Assembly (NCBI RefSeq): GCF_002095385.1
Contig: NZ_MIPP01000034.1
Span: 1 to 43,760, forward strand
Source of the DNA: Pantoea eucrina
GTDB lineage: Bacteria; Pseudomonadota; Gammaproteobacteria; Enterobacterales; Enterobacteriaceae
Length of the DNA stretch: 43,760 bases
Direction: 5' to 3'
A model generated the notes under the pieces. It saw only the letters and a program-made list of their open reading frames with translations. It was not told the DNA's origin and did no database searches. Numbering within the stretch: the first letter of the stretch is position 1; the number at the start of each line of letters is the position of its first letter. The position numbers and the translations under genes were made by a program. This document shows positions 16,901-28,426 of this stretch, piece by piece.

Positions 16901-18090
16901 ATGTCCCATATTTTGCATTTCCTTTTAGCACTGGTGGTCGTCGGCGTGCTGGCCCTGCTGGTCAGTCACGACCGTAAAAGTATTCGCTTTCGCTATATCG
17001 CACAGCTTTTAGTGATTGAACTCCTGCTGGCGTGGTTTTTCCTGACCTCTGAGGCGGGACTGGGCTTTGTTAAGGGCTTTGCCAGCATGTTTGATTACCT
17101 GCTGAAATATGCAGGTGAAGGCACCAATTTTGTGTTTGGCGGCATGAACGAAAAGGGACTCGCCTTCTTCTTCCTTAATGTTTTATGCCCTATCGTCTTT
17201 ATTTCTGCGCTGATCGGTATTTTGCAGCATTTCCGCATTCTGCCGTGGATCATCCGCGGTATCGGAACCGTGCTGTCAAAAGTGAACGGCATGGGCAAGC
17301 TGGAGTCTTTTAACGCCGTCAGTTCTCTGATTCTGGGACAGTCAGAAAACTTCATCGCGTATAAAGATATTCTCGGCAAAATGTCGCAGCGTCGTATGTA
17401 CACCATGGCGGCCACCGCTATGTCGACCGTATCGATGTCCATTGTTGGCGCCTACATGACCATGCTGCAGCCAAAGTATGTGGTTGCCGCACTGGTGCTA
17501 AATATGTTCAGTACCTTTATCGTTCTGTCGCTGATCAACCCTTACCGCGTAGAGAACGAAGAAGATCTGCAGCTGCAGGATCTGCATAAAGGTCAGAGCT
17601 TCTTTGAGATGCTGGGTGAATATATTCTTGCCGGATTTAAAGTGGCGATTATCGTTGCGGCTATGCTGATTGGCTTTATTGCCTGATCTCCGGTCTGAAT
17701 GCGCTGTTTGACCTGATTTTTGGTATCAGCTTCCAGGGCGTGCTGGGCTATGTATTCTATCCGTTTGCCTGGGTGATGGGTGTTCCGGCTCATGAAGCGC
17801 TGCAGGTAGGCAGTATCATGGCCACCAAACTGGTCTCTAACGAATTTGTGGCGATGATGGATCTGCAGAAAGTTGCAGGCCAGCTGTCACCTAACGCAGA
17901 GGGCATTCTTTCGGTGTTCCTGGTATCGTTCGCTAACTTTTCATCCATCGGGATTGTGGCTGGTGCGATTAAAGGACTGCATGAAGAACAGGGCAACGTG
18001 GTATCACGCTTTGGCCTGAAACTGCTCTACGGTTCAACGCTGGTCAGCGTGCTCTCAGCTGCCATTGCCGGTCTGGTACTCGCTTTCTGA
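16901..18090 (+). pseudogene. nupC: Nucleoside permease NupC, interrupted by a one-base frameshift
   Basis: This is a concentrative nucleoside transporter (CNT family). The first frame (16901-17686, 261 aa) contains the conserved [22 protein letters not shown] and [15 protein letters not shown]. The second (to 18090) contains [20 protein letters not shown] and [10 protein letters not shown]. The reading breaks at GCC TGA (17681-17686), where E. coli NupC continues IALI. One extra C there restores a 396-residue protein (E. coli 400). As given, the product loses the last third, including the second nucleoside-binding part, and would be inactive. A sequencing error in a C run is quite possible. 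The gene has its own promoter region; CRP/CytR control is known in E. coli, but only weak half sites (TGTGAG near 16750 and 16770) are seen. Confidence 0.93.
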
Positions 18091-18094
18091 TTAT

Positions 18095-18118
18095 CAGGGC
18101 GGGCTTCGGCTCGCCCTG
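18095..18118 (+). terminator. Hairpin after nupC
   Basis: CAGGGCGGGC-ttcg-GCTCGCCCTG forms a stable stem with a UUCG loop and one G-U pair, five bases after the nupC stop. No T-run follows, so it may act as a weak terminator or as a block to exonucleases. Confidence 0.5.
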
Positions 18119-18134
18119 CTCTCCTGCTCAGCCG

Positions 18135-18206
18135 TTACGCCTTCAGCACCACGCTTCCCGCTTTTTTCTGCGCTTTCTGCGCTTTCTGCACATCACTGAT
18201 TTTCAT
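18135..18206 (-). other. Possible gene remnant with a 9-bp tandem repeat
   Basis: Between nupC and the tRNA-Ala genes (235 bp) I see no full gene. On the minus strand a 23-codon reading frame (M-K-I-S-D-V, then repeated Q-K-A, ending VVLKA) includes the tandem unit TGCGCTTTC (near 18169-18189 on the + strand). It lacks a good ribosome binding site and may be the end of a lost gene. Function cannot be assigned. Confidence 0.25.
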
Positions 18207-18325
18207 CAACGGAATAGCTGCCGCTATAAAGCGTGCGTTGCAGGGAGCAGAACTGACAGAAAAAGGTCATTCAGGAAGAGATTTATCGCAGTAACGGGAA
18301 GATATTCAGAACAACAACGAAGATT

Positions 18326-18401
<76 letters not shown>

Positions 18402-18444
18402 ACATCTGGAATCATTCTTTCGGTTCAAACCGTTGGGAGCGGTT

Positions 18445-18520
<76 letters not shown>

Positions 18521-18557
18521 GTACCGAAAAAACTGCCGGGCAGACCCGACGGACGGC

Positions 18558-18586
18558 ATAATATGAAACCACTCTGAGTGTGTCAA
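18558..18586 (-). promoter_or_regulatory. Promoter of the tRNA-Ala operon
   Basis: On the minus strand TTGACA (18586-18581) and TATTAT (18563-18558) are 17 bp apart, a near-consensus sigma-70 promoter. A GC-rich discriminator (GCCGTCC) follows, as is usual for stringently controlled tRNA operons. It is about 40 bp upstream of the first tRNA-Ala. Confidence 0.85.
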
Positions 18587-18791
18587 CGGCAAATTCTCGT
18601 TCTGTGTGCAATCGCTGAAAAAGACGGCAAACCCGTGTTGTAGTGACCTTTTTTTCACCACTTATGCTCCTCCTGCTGCTTATGGTGGCCAAAAAGCAGC
18701 GCGCTGGCGGGTTAAATTCAGGTTAAAGATGTTAGCGCCAGACTTGTTTTCGTTAATGGTCCGTGTAAAACTTCGCACGCTAATTAACCGG

Positions 18792-18820
18792 TTGACCTGC
18801 CAGGGTTAGCTCCTTAATAA
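18792..18820 (+). promoter_or_regulatory. Candidate promoter of the FNT transporter gene
   Basis: TTGACC (18792-18797) and TAATAA (18815-18820) are separated by 17 bp, about 45 bp before the ATG at 18864. The motif AACCGGT occurs on both sides (18786 and 18819) and might be an operator pair. The rest of the 343-bp gap to the tRNA operon contains only the tRNA promoter. Confidence 0.55.
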
Positions 18821-18863
18821 CCGGTAAAATCATCCCTTTGTTTAATAAAAGAAAAAGAGAATT

Positions 18864-19652
18864 ATGTCACTACATACTCCTAAAGAGATCGCCCAGCTGG
18901 CGATTCAGGCTGGCGTGGCTAAAAGCCGCCTGCCCGTTTCAACCTTATTAATCCTTGGCTTTATGGCCGGTGCCTTTATCGCTACCGGCTTCCTGCTTGA
19001 TCTGCACGTCATTAACCAGCTGCCTGCTGAATGGGGCTCATTCTCCAGCTTCCTGGGCGCTGCCGTATTCCCGGTCGGTCTGATTCTGACCGTGCTGGCT
19101 GGCGGTGAGCTGCTGACGGGCAATATGATGACGCTGCCGGTGGCGTGGTTTGCCCGCCGTATCAGCGCTCTGAGCGTCCTGCGTAACTGGTTCTGGGTTA
19201 CGGTTGCGAACTTTATTGGTAGCGTCGCCGTCGCCTGGTTCTTTGGGCATATGCTGGGCATGACGGAAGGTGACTACCTGAAAAAAACCGTTGCGATTGC
19301 GCACGCTAAAGTCAGCGCCGATTTCCTGCATGCCTTTATCTCTGGCGTAGGCTGTAACTGGCTGGTCTGCCTGGCGGTATGGCTGGCGTTTGCCAGTAAA
19401 GATATGGTGGGCAAAATCATGGGGATGTGGTTCCCGGTGATGGCGTTCGTGGCCATTGGTTTCCAGCACGTCGTGGCGAACATGTTTATTGTGCCGGCGG
19501 CTATCTTTGCGGGTCAGATGAGCTGGGCCGAGTTTGCGCCTAACGTAATTGCCGTGTTCCTCGGCAACGCCGTAGGGGGAGCCATTTTCGTCGGTCTGAC
19601 CTATTTCCTGGCGTTCCGCCCTGAACAGGCAGTTGCTCGCGAAGCCTCGTAA
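18864..19652 (+). CDS. Formate/nitrite (FNT) family transporter (262 aa)
   Basis: This is an inner-membrane pentameric channel-type protein with six predicted helices. The FNT signature regions are visible: FPVGLILTVLAGGELLTGNM (TM2 with its break) and FISGVGCNWLVCLAVWLA (TM4/5), plus GFQHVVANMF with the central pore His. The length is normal for the family. Members carry formate, nitrite, hydrosulfide or lactate. The exact substrate is not clear; it looks nearer to the YrhG-like group than to FocA. It is monocistronic between the tRNA-Ala operon and yfeC, a place where E. coli has no such gene as far as I recall. Confidence 0.9.
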   Translation: MSLHTPKEIAQLAIQAGVAKSRLPVSTLLILGFMAGAFIATGFLLDLHVINQLPAEWGSFSSFLGAAVFPVGLILTVLAGGELLTGNMMTLPVAWFARRISALSVLRNWFWVTVANFIGSVAVAWFFGHMLGMTEGDYLKKTVAIAHAKVSADFLHAFISGVGCNWLVCLAVWLAFASKDMVGKIMGMWFPVMAFVAIGFQHVVANMFIVPAAIFAGQMSWAEFAPNVIAVFLGNAVGGAIFVGLTYFLAFRPEQAVAREAS

Positions 19653-19762
19653 CCTATTAATGTCTTTTATTGGTCGTAAAAAGCATTTTCTGTCCGGATT
19701 ACTTTTCCCAGTAACGTTTTGTTGTAATATGTAGAGCTAATGTATTCAACAGGGACAGCATC

Positions 19763-20116
19763 GTGAAAAAGGAATGGCTAACCCCCGAAGAGCTCGCGCT
19801 TGAAACGGGCTACAGTCGGCAGACGGTGAACAAATGGATCAAACGCGAAAACTGGACCACCACGCCTAAGCCCGGCGTACAGGGCGGCAAAGCGCGTTTG
19901 ATCCATATCGATGAGCGGGTGAAAAGCTTTATTCAGTCCACCCGCCACGCGAGTGAACCGGCAGCGAATTACGCCGCTCAGCAGAATACGTTACCTGCGT
20001 TATTAATAAATTCTGTCCAGCAAATGACGCAGACAGAACAGGACCAGCTCGCCGCCCTGTTACTGCGTGAAGGGATCCGCGGTGTTCTGGAAAGACTGGG
20101 TATTCAGGATGCATAA
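19763..20116 (+). CDS. yfeC: YfeC-like DNA-binding regulator (117 aa)
   Basis: The N-terminal half is a Mu-repressor/MerR-like helix-turn-helix (TPEELALETGYSRQTVNKWI, about residues 7-26), followed by the wing motif KPGVQGGKARLIHID. The C-terminal half is helical (MTQTEQDQLAALLLREGI). This matches E. coli YfeC in order and length (about 114 aa), and the gene also lies beside gltX there. Its target is unknown. AGGGACAG before the ATG is a modest ribosome binding site, and a strong terminator follows. Confidence 0.9.
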   Translation: MKKEWLTPEELALETGYSRQTVNKWIKRENWTTTPKPGVQGGKARLIHIDERVKSFIQSTRHASEPAANYAAQQNTLPALLINSVQQMTQTEQDQLAALLLREGIRGVLERLGIQDA

Positions 20117-20148
20117 AAAAGCCGGAGGCAATTGCTTCCGGCTTTTTT
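20115..20148. terminator. Bidirectional terminator between yfeC and gltX
   Basis: GCCGGAGGC-aatt-GCTTCCGGC is flanked by six A on the left and six T on the right. It serves both convergent genes and begins within the yfeC stop codon. Confidence 0.93.
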
Positions 20149-20193
20149 GTTGTACCTGATAACGCTCCCGCGGCGTGCGAGAGCGATAAGCTA

Positions 20194-21615
20194 TCAGGCG
20201 TTAGCTTCGCGCTCAGCAATAAATGCCAGCGCTTTATCAATCCGCGCAACGCTGCGGCTGCGGCCAATCGCTTCCACGGTCACATCCAGCGCCGGCGACT
20301 GCCCTGCTCCGGTAACGGCAACACGCAGCGGCATGCCCACTTTCCCCATACCCAGCTCAAGTTCATCCGCCGCGCTCTGAATCGCATGGTGAATCTGCTC
20401 TGCATTCCAGTCGCTGTCGCTCAGTGCAGCCAGCTTGTCACGCACCCGCTCCAGCGGCTGACGCGCAACCGGACGCAGATGCTTCTTCGCGGCATCCGCA
20501 TCAAAGGCGTCAAACTCTTCATAGAAGTAGCGGCAGGAAGCGGCAATCTCCACCAGCGTTTTGCAGCGGTCGCCCAGCAGCGTCACCAGTTTTGCCAGTT
20601 CAGGCCCGGTGCGGGTATCGATCTGCTGCTGTTCAATGTGCCACTGCAGATGCGTCGCCACATACTCTGGCGGCAGCGTAGTAATATAGTGGTGATTCAG
20701 CCACTGCAGTTTTTCAGTGTTGAAAGCGCTGGCTGATTTACTGACCGCATCCAGCGTAAACAGCGATTTCATCTCAGGAATGCTGAAGATCTCCTGATCG
20801 CCATGAGACCAGCCCAGACGAACCAGATAATTAAGCAGCGCCTCCGGCAGATAGCCATCGTCGCGATACTGCATCACGCCTACCGCGCCGTGACGCTTGG
20901 AGAGTTTTTTACCATCATCACCGAGGATCATGGAGACGTGCGCATAGACAGGAACCTGCGCGCCAATCGCTTTCAGGATGTTGATCTGACGCGGTGTGTT
21001 ATTGATGTGATCTTCACCACGGATAACGTGCGTGATCCCCATGTCCCAGTCATCCACCACTACGCAGAAGTTGTAGGTCGGTGAACCATCGGTACGACGA
21101 ATGATCAGGTCGTCCAGCTCCTGATTGCTGAATTCAATCGGGCCGCGGATCTGATCGTCAAAGATGACAGAGCCATCCTGCGGATTACGGAAACGGACCA
21201 CGCACGGCTCATCAGCAGCGTGATGTTCATGGCTGTCGCGGCAGCGACCGTCATAGCGTGGCTTTTCACCGTTAGCCATCTGCTCTTCACGCAGTGCATC
21301 AAGACGCTCGCGGGAGCAGTAGCACCTGTAGGCGGTGCCCGCTTCCAGCATCTCATCAATGACGTCGTTATAGCGGTCAAAACGTTTGGTCTGATAGTAA
21401 GGACCTTCATCCCAGTCAAGGCTCAGCCAGTTCATACCATCCATAATGGCTTCGATCGCTTCCGGCGTGGAGCGCTCCAGGTCAGTGTCCTCAATACGCA
21501 GGACAAACTCGCCTTCGTAATGACGTGCAAAAAGCCAGGAGTAAAGCGCGGTGCGGGCGCCTCCAACGTGCAGATAGCCGGTCGGGCTGGGGGCGAAGCG
21601 GGTTTTAATTTTCAT
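20194..21615 (-). CDS. gltX: Glutamyl-tRNA synthetase
   Basis: This is a class I aminoacyl-tRNA synthetase of 473 residues (E. coli 471) that charges tRNA-Glu. The HIGH-type motif is [12 protein letters not shown] (about residues 12-23) and the KMSKS-type motif is KKLSKRHGA (about 237-245). The zinc-site cysteines are in CYCSRE and YDGRCRDSH. It starts at [11 protein letters not shown] as expected. It is read leftward, diverging from the valine/lysine tRNA operon as in E. coli. Confidence 0.98.
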   Translation of the reverse strand: MKIKTRFAPSPTGYLHVGGARTALYSWLFARHYEGEFVLRIEDTDLERSTPEAIEAIMDGMNWLSLDWDEGPYYQTKRFDRYNDVIDEMLEAGTAYRCYCSRERLDALREEQMANGEKPRYDGRCRDSHEHHAADEPCVVRFRNPQDGSVIFDDQIRGPIEFSNQELDDLIIRRTDGSPTYNFCVVVDDWDMGITHVIRGEDHINNTPRQINILKAIGAQVPVYAHVSMILGDDGKKLSKRHGAVGVMQYRDDGYLPEALLNYLVRLGWSHGDQEIFSIPEMKSLFTLDAVSKSASAFNTEKLQWLNHHYITTLPPEYVATHLQWHIEQQQIDTRTGPELAKLVTLLGDRCKTLVEIAASCRYFYEEFDAFDADAAKKHLRPVARQPLERVRDKLAALSDSDWNAEQIHHAIQSAADELELGMGKVGMPLRVAVTGAGQSPALDVTVEAIGRSRSVARIDKALAFIAEREANA

Positions 21616-21837
21616 TCAGCATTGCCTTAGATGCGCAGGTTTTCTTGTCTGGATGACAAAAAAACGGGTTAACGCGAAAAAACAGTGCGCACATTCTAGC
21701 AGGTGGAGACGATTCCTCAATCACTCTCACCGCCGCAGCGCAAACGGCTTTTTCTGCTAATAAAACCAGTACATTGGCTAAAACCCCTTCAGGGTGACTA
21801 TTTTTAAAGCGAACAAACATTTTAATTTTAAAAAGCG

Positions 21838-21865
21838 TTGACTCACTTCGAAGGATCCCTATAAT
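21838..21865 (+). promoter_or_regulatory. Promoter of the tRNA-Val/tRNA-Lys operon
   Basis: TTGACT (21838-21843) and TATAAT (21860-21865) are 16 bp apart, followed by a GC-rich discriminator (GCGAC). The start of tRNA-Val is 17 bp further on. This is a strong promoter of the stable-RNA type. The AT-rich stretch at 21780-21837 could act as an UP element. Confidence 0.88.
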
Positions 21866-21882
21866 GCGACTCCACACAGCGG

Positions 21883-21958
21883 GGGTGATTAGCTCAGTTG
21901 GTAGAGCATCTCCCTTACAAGGAGGGGGTCGGCGGTTCGAACCCGTCATCACCCACCA
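21883..21958 (+). tRNA. valU: tRNA-Val (UAC), copy 1
   Basis: This 76-nt tRNA has encoded CCA and anticodon TAC in CTCCCTTACAAGGAG. It is identical to the next two copies. It is first in a four-gene operon equivalent to E. coli valU-valX-valY-lysV. The symbol is by position. Confidence 0.97.
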
Positions 21959-22003
21959 CTCTTAAGGTGGCCCGCAGTGAACAGGTAGTAAGAGATAAGA
22001 TAT

Positions 22004-22079
22004 GGGTGATTAGCTCAGTTGGTAGAGCATCTCCCTTACAAGGAGGGGGTCGGCGGTTCGAACCCGTCATCACCCACCA
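22004..22079 (+). tRNA. valX: tRNA-Val (UAC), copy 2
   Basis: This is identical to copies 1 and 3. The 5-prime flank TAAGATAT and the sequence from the last CCA base onward, ATATCTTA, are complementary over 8 bp, so the precursor can form an extended acceptor stem. The spacer to copy 3 is 38 nt. Confidence 0.97.
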
Positions 22080-22117
22080 TATCTTAGCCCGGCAGCCTGT
22101 TAAAGAAGTACCGAAGT

Positions 22118-22193
22118 GGGTGATTAGCTCAGTTGGTAGAGCATCTCCCTTACAAGGAGGGGGTCGGCGGTTCGAACCCGTCATCACCCACCA
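22118..22193 (+). tRNA. valY: tRNA-Val (UAC), copy 3
   Basis: This is identical to the other two copies. The flanks CCGAAGT (before) and ACTTCGG (from the last CCA base) are complementary over 7 bp. Only 4 nt separate it from tRNA-Lys. Confidence 0.97.
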
Positions 22194-22197
22194 CTTC

Positions 22198-22273
22198 GGG
22201 TCGTTAGCTCAGTTGGTAGAGCAGTTGACTTTTAATCAATTGGTCGCAGGTTCGAATCCTGCACGACCCACCA
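22198..22273 (+). tRNA. lysV: tRNA-Lys (UUU)
   Basis: This 76-nt tRNA has encoded CCA and anticodon TTT in GTTGACTTTTAATCAAT. It is last in the valine/lysine tRNA operon and is followed by a strong terminator. Confidence 0.97.
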
Positions 22274-22280
22274 AATTCAG

Positions 22281-22308
22281 AAAAAAGCGCCCTATGGGCG
22301 CTTTTTTT
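22281..22308 (+). terminator. Terminator of the tRNA-Val/Lys operon
   Basis: AGCGCCC-ta-TGGGCGCT with a run of seven T lies 8 nt after tRNA-Lys. Confidence 0.93.
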
Positions 22309-22317
22309 GTTTCTTTT

Positions 22318-22389
22318 GGGCGGCATTAATGCCGCCCCTACAAATAAGCCGCTCTGCTCGCACCTGTAGGGGCCGCATTTATGCGGCCC
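22318..22389. repeat. Paired-hairpin palindromic repeat, copy 2
   Basis: GGGCGGCATTAATGCCGCCC (22318-22337) is followed by CTACA, about 26 nt of other sequence, TGTAG, and the palindrome GGGCCGCATTTATGCGGCCC (22370-22389). The CTACA/TGTAG arms let the whole unit fold as one cruciform. The second palindrome is identical to that of copy 1 at 8184-8203. It lies between the tRNA operon terminator and the flxA-like gene. Confidence 0.75.
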
Positions 22390-22482
22390 TGAAATCAGCG
22401 CGGCCTCAACATCCGGGCGGCACACCTGAAGCTTTTGCTGCTGCTGCCGATAACCTTCAGGGTCTATGGCAAGGAGAAAATC

Positions 22483-22818
22483 ATGACAGCAATATCAGGT
22501 ATCAGCAGCATCGGAATAGGTGGCAGCAGCGGGGGCGGAGCAGCCTCCGAGATTGCCGGGATTAATAAACAGATCGCCGCGATTACCAGCCAGCTCAAAT
22601 CTCTGGCAGACGATCATACGCTGACGCAGGAGCAAAAATCAGAACAGCAGCAGATGCTGGAGAATCAGATTCAGATGCTCTTTGCACAGATTGCTCAGAT
22701 TCAGCAGCGCGAAGCGGAAAAGGCAGAACAGCAGCAGCAGACTGAGCAGCCGGTGAGCGCCCGGGCTGATGGCATTAACCGGCCAACGCCAGATAATCAG
22801 ATCGACGTCTATATCTAA
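22483..22818 (+). CDS. FlxA-like family protein (111 aa)
   Basis: A Gly/Ser-rich N-terminus ([14 protein letters not shown]) precedes a helical, Gln-rich region with heptad character ([20 protein letters not shown], then [20 protein letters not shown]). This is the layout of FlxA-like proteins of enterobacteria. The ATG at 22483 has AAGGAG 7 nt upstream. No signal peptide is seen. FlxA itself is a FliA-dependent gene of unknown function in E. coli, and no flagellar promoter is evident here. Its 3-prime end overlaps the convergent yfeR gene by 4 bp. Confidence 0.8.
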   Translation: MTAISGISSIGIGGSSGGGAASEIAGINKQIAAITSQLKSLADDHTLTQEQKSEQQQMLENQIQMLFAQIAQIQQREAEKAEQQQQTEQPVSARADGINRPTPDNQIDVYI

Positions 22819-23735
22819 AACGCCGGATAGAGTGAGCGCGTCTGCGTCAGCAGTTCAGCCTGCTGACGCACTTCCTGCCAGACCGCCTCCGCAGCGGGCG
22901 TAAGCGAACGGTTTTTACGTTTGATCAGCATCAGACTGCGGTTCATCTCCGGATAAAGCCGGCGTACCACCAGCTTACGTCCCGAAGGCAGCGGCAGCGC
23001 CAGGGCCGGTAAAATACTGATGCCGATGCCCGCTTCCACCATCGGGTAGAGCGTAGCCGGATGACCAATCTCCTGTACCACATTCACACTGACAGCCAGC
23101 TGCTGCAATATCGCATCAACCAGCATCCGGCTGCCTGATGCATAATCCTGCAATACCATATTGCGATCTGTCAGCATCGCCCAGGTCACTGTCTCTGTTT
23201 GCGCCAGCGCGTCATTCTGGTGACACAGCAGCAGAAAAGGCTCCTGCAGGATCTCTTCGGCATCAAACTCTGCGTCACCCAGTGGGCCAATCACAATGCC
23301 AAAATCAACTTCTGCATTGCGCACGCTTTGTAGCACCGCCTGCTGCACCCTGTCGTGCAGGATCACGCGGATATCGGGATAGTGCTGCTGCGTGCTGGCC
23401 AGACATTGCGGCATCAGATGCGCAGACGGCGTCTGGCTGGCTGCAACCCGCACGGTGCCGCTGCGCTGCTCGCCGTAACTGCGCACATCCAGCAGCGTAG
23501 TATTCAGCTCTTCCAGCAGGCGCGTCAGCCGGGTTGCCAGCTGCTGCCCTGCCCCGGTGAGTAATACTTCACGCGTCGTGCGGTCCAGCAGGCGCACGCC
23601 TATTTCCGCCTCCAGCTCTTTCACGCTATGGCTTACCGCCGACTGGCTTAACCCTATCAGCTGCCCCGCCTGGCTAAAGCTTCCCTGTCGGGCAACAGCA
23701 ACAAAAGTACGCAGCTGGCGTAACGTATAATTCAT
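22815..23735 (-). CDS. yfeR: LysR-family regulator YfeR
   Basis: This 306-residue LysR protein has the N-terminal winged helix ([33 protein letters not shown]) followed by the two-lobed effector domain ([34 protein letters not shown]). It matches E. coli YfeR in sequence and length. It is divergent from yfeH as in E. coli, where YfeR regulates that neighbour and responds to osmolarity (reported in Salmonella). The 99-bp gap between them is AT-rich and should hold the operator. Confidence 0.93.
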   Translation of the reverse strand: MNYTLRQLRTFVAVARQGSFSQAGQLIGLSQSAVSHSVKELEAEIGVRLLDRTTREVLLTGAGQQLATRLTRLLEELNTTLLDVRSYGEQRSGTVRVAASQTPSAHLMPQCLASTQQHYPDIRVILHDRVQQAVLQSVRNAEVDFGIVIGPLGDAEFDAEEILQEPFLLLCHQNDALAQTETVTWAMLTDRNMVLQDYASGSRMLVDAILQQLAVSVNVVQEIGHPATLYPMVEAGIGISILPALALPLPSGRKLVVRRLYPEMNRSLMLIKRKNRSLTPAAEAVWQEVRQQAELLTQTRSLYPAF

Positions 23736-23834
23736 CGATTCTGCTCATAGATTAATGCAATAAATCAATTTTATTTCTAAACGCGCTTAGCGCACAATCT
23801 CTGCCAGACTTTTTCTTTTAACCGGACGTTAACA

Positions 23835-24833
23835 ATGGGCTTTTTACGACTCGATCCAATGATGATCAAACTCATCATTACCGTACTGCTGGCCAGCTTT
23901 CTGCCGGCACGCGGCGGTTTTGTCGACTTTTTTGAATACCTCACTACGGCCGCTATCGCCCTGCTCTTCTTTATGCACGGTGCCAAACTGTCGCGCGAGA
24001 AGATTATTGCCGGCAGCAGCCACTGGCGTCTGCATCTGTGGATTATGTGCAGCACGTTTGTGATTTTTCCGGCGCTCGGGCTGCTGCTGGTCTGGTGGCA
24101 CCCGGTTAACGTCGGGCCTGAAATCTATACCGGCTTCCTCTACCTCTGCATTCTGCCTGCCACCGTACAATCCTCTATCGCCTTTACCTCTATGGCAGGC
24201 GGGAATGTTGCGGCGGCGGTCTGCGCTGCGTCAGCGTCCAGCCTGCTGGGCGTGTTCATCTCTCCCTTACTGGTCAATCTGGTGATGAACGTCCACAGTG
24301 CGGCACCGGGTAACGGTCTGGAGCAGATTGGTAAGATTATGATGCAGCTGCTGGTGCCGTTTGTTATTGGTCACCTCTCCCGCCGCTGGATTGGCGGCTG
24401 GGTGGAAAAGCATCGCAGCCTGATTGGCAAAACCGATCAAACCTCGATTCTGCTGGTTGTCTATTCAGCCTTCAGTGAGGCCGTGGTAAATGGCATCTGG
24501 CATCGCGTGGGCGTCGATACCCTGCTGTGGATTCTGGCAGGCAGCCTGCTGCTGCTGCTGATTGCGCTGGCAATCAATATCGGTGCCTCACGGCTGTTTG
24601 GTTTCAGCCGGGCTGATGAGATTGTGGTGCTGTTCTGCGGTTCGAAAAAGAGCCTGGCGAACGGCGTGCCGATGGCTAATATTCTTTTCCCGGCCAGTGC
24701 GGTGGGCATTATTGTGCTGCCGCTGATGATCTTTCATCAGGTACAGCTGATGATCTGCTCGTTCATTGCCCAGCGCTATAAAGCAGGGAATGAAAAGCAG
24801 CTGGCGCAGCAGCCAGAAGCGCAGAAATCGTAA
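23835..24833 (+). CDS. yfeH: YfeH, bile acid:sodium symporter-like transporter
   Basis: This is an inner-membrane protein of 332 residues with about ten hydrophobic helices in the SBF-like/DUF4137 layout. The motifs LLFFMHGAKLSRE, SIAFTSMAGGNVAAAVCAAS and VLFCGSKKSLANGVPMANIL match E. coli YfeH nearly word for word. The discontinuous helices around the Gly-Asn and Ser-Lys-Lys-Ser motifs would form the substrate site. The natural solute is unknown. It is divergent from yfeR and ends at a terminator shared with ypeB. Confidence 0.93.
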   Translation: MGFLRLDPMMIKLIITVLLASFLPARGGFVDFFEYLTTAAIALLFFMHGAKLSREKIIAGSSHWRLHLWIMCSTFVIFPALGLLLVWWHPVNVGPEIYTGFLYLCILPATVQSSIAFTSMAGGNVAAAVCAASASSLLGVFISPLLVNLVMNVHSAAPGNGLEQIGKIMMQLLVPFVIGHLSRRWIGGWVEKHRSLIGKTDQTSILLVVYSAFSEAVVNGIWHRVGVDTLLWILAGSLLLLLIALAINIGASRLFGFSRADEIVVLFCGSKKSLANGVPMANILFPASAVGIIVLPLMIFHQVQLMICSFIAQRYKAGNEKQLAQQPEAQKS

Positions 24834-24834
24834 T

Positions 24835-24862
24835 AAAAAGCCCGCGCAAGCGGGCTTATTTA
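24835..24862. terminator. Bidirectional terminator between yfeH and ypeB
   Basis: AAGCCCGC-gcaa-GCGGGCTT has T-rich tracts on both sides. Its right arm overlaps the ypeB stop codon, so the ypeB mRNA would end immediately after translation stops. Confidence 0.88.
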
Positions 24863-25080
24863 TTTGGGGCTCGCCTGAGCGGTGTGACCAGTCCCTGCAA
24901 ACCCTCAATTTTAATCGCCAGCGTCAGCTGCATCAGCTCACCCAGCGTACCTGCCGGGAACGCGTTTTTACGTGCAAACCAAAGCAAATACTCTTCCGGC
25001 AGATCGATCAGCAGCCGCCCCTGATATTTACCAAATGGCATCACCGTGCTGGCAATGGCCAGCAGCTGCTGTTTATCCAT
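24856..25080 (-). CDS. ypeB: YpeB-like protein, DUF3820 (74 aa)
   Basis: This small soluble protein has the DUF3820 core MPFGKYQGRLLIDLPEEYLLWF, with the P-F-G-K-Y/H-x-G signature seen also in exonuclease-linked versions of the domain. It starts one base after the ligA stop on the same strand, so it is translationally coupled to DNA ligase. That conserved linkage hints at a nucleic-acid role, but none is established. Confidence 0.93.
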   Translation of the reverse strand: MDKQQLLAIASTVMPFGKYQGRLLIDLPEEYLLWFARKNAFPAGTLGELMQLTLAIKIEGLQGLVTPLRRAPNK

Positions 25081-25081
25081 C

Positions 25082-28209
<3,128 letters not shown>

Positions 28210-28426
28210 TGTATTCTCTGTTGTTCCAATACCTTGCCACCACGGCAAACTTTATCCTCTAACTGTATTTGCCCTGCTACACAAGTGCAAGTCTGCGCAC
28301 TATTTTCTGACAAATAAGATAGCCAGCCGACGCTTTTTCGCTGTTTTTTCGCACAAAGCAGGCCAGCTCACCGGGAAAAGCCAGGGTATGATGTTGATGC
28401 CGCTACTTACAGGAGAAAGGCTTGTT

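Noticed and set aside
21883..22193. Three near-regular repeats of about 76 bp considered as a CRISPR-like array
   Set aside because: The repeats are complete tRNA-Val genes with cloverleaf structure and CCA ends; the spacers are processing spacers.
21898..22329. Open frame of 143 codons across the tRNA cluster, with an internal repeated peptide
   Set aside because: It is a reading through three identical tRNA-Val genes and tRNA-Lys; the repeats come from the tRNAs, not from a protein.
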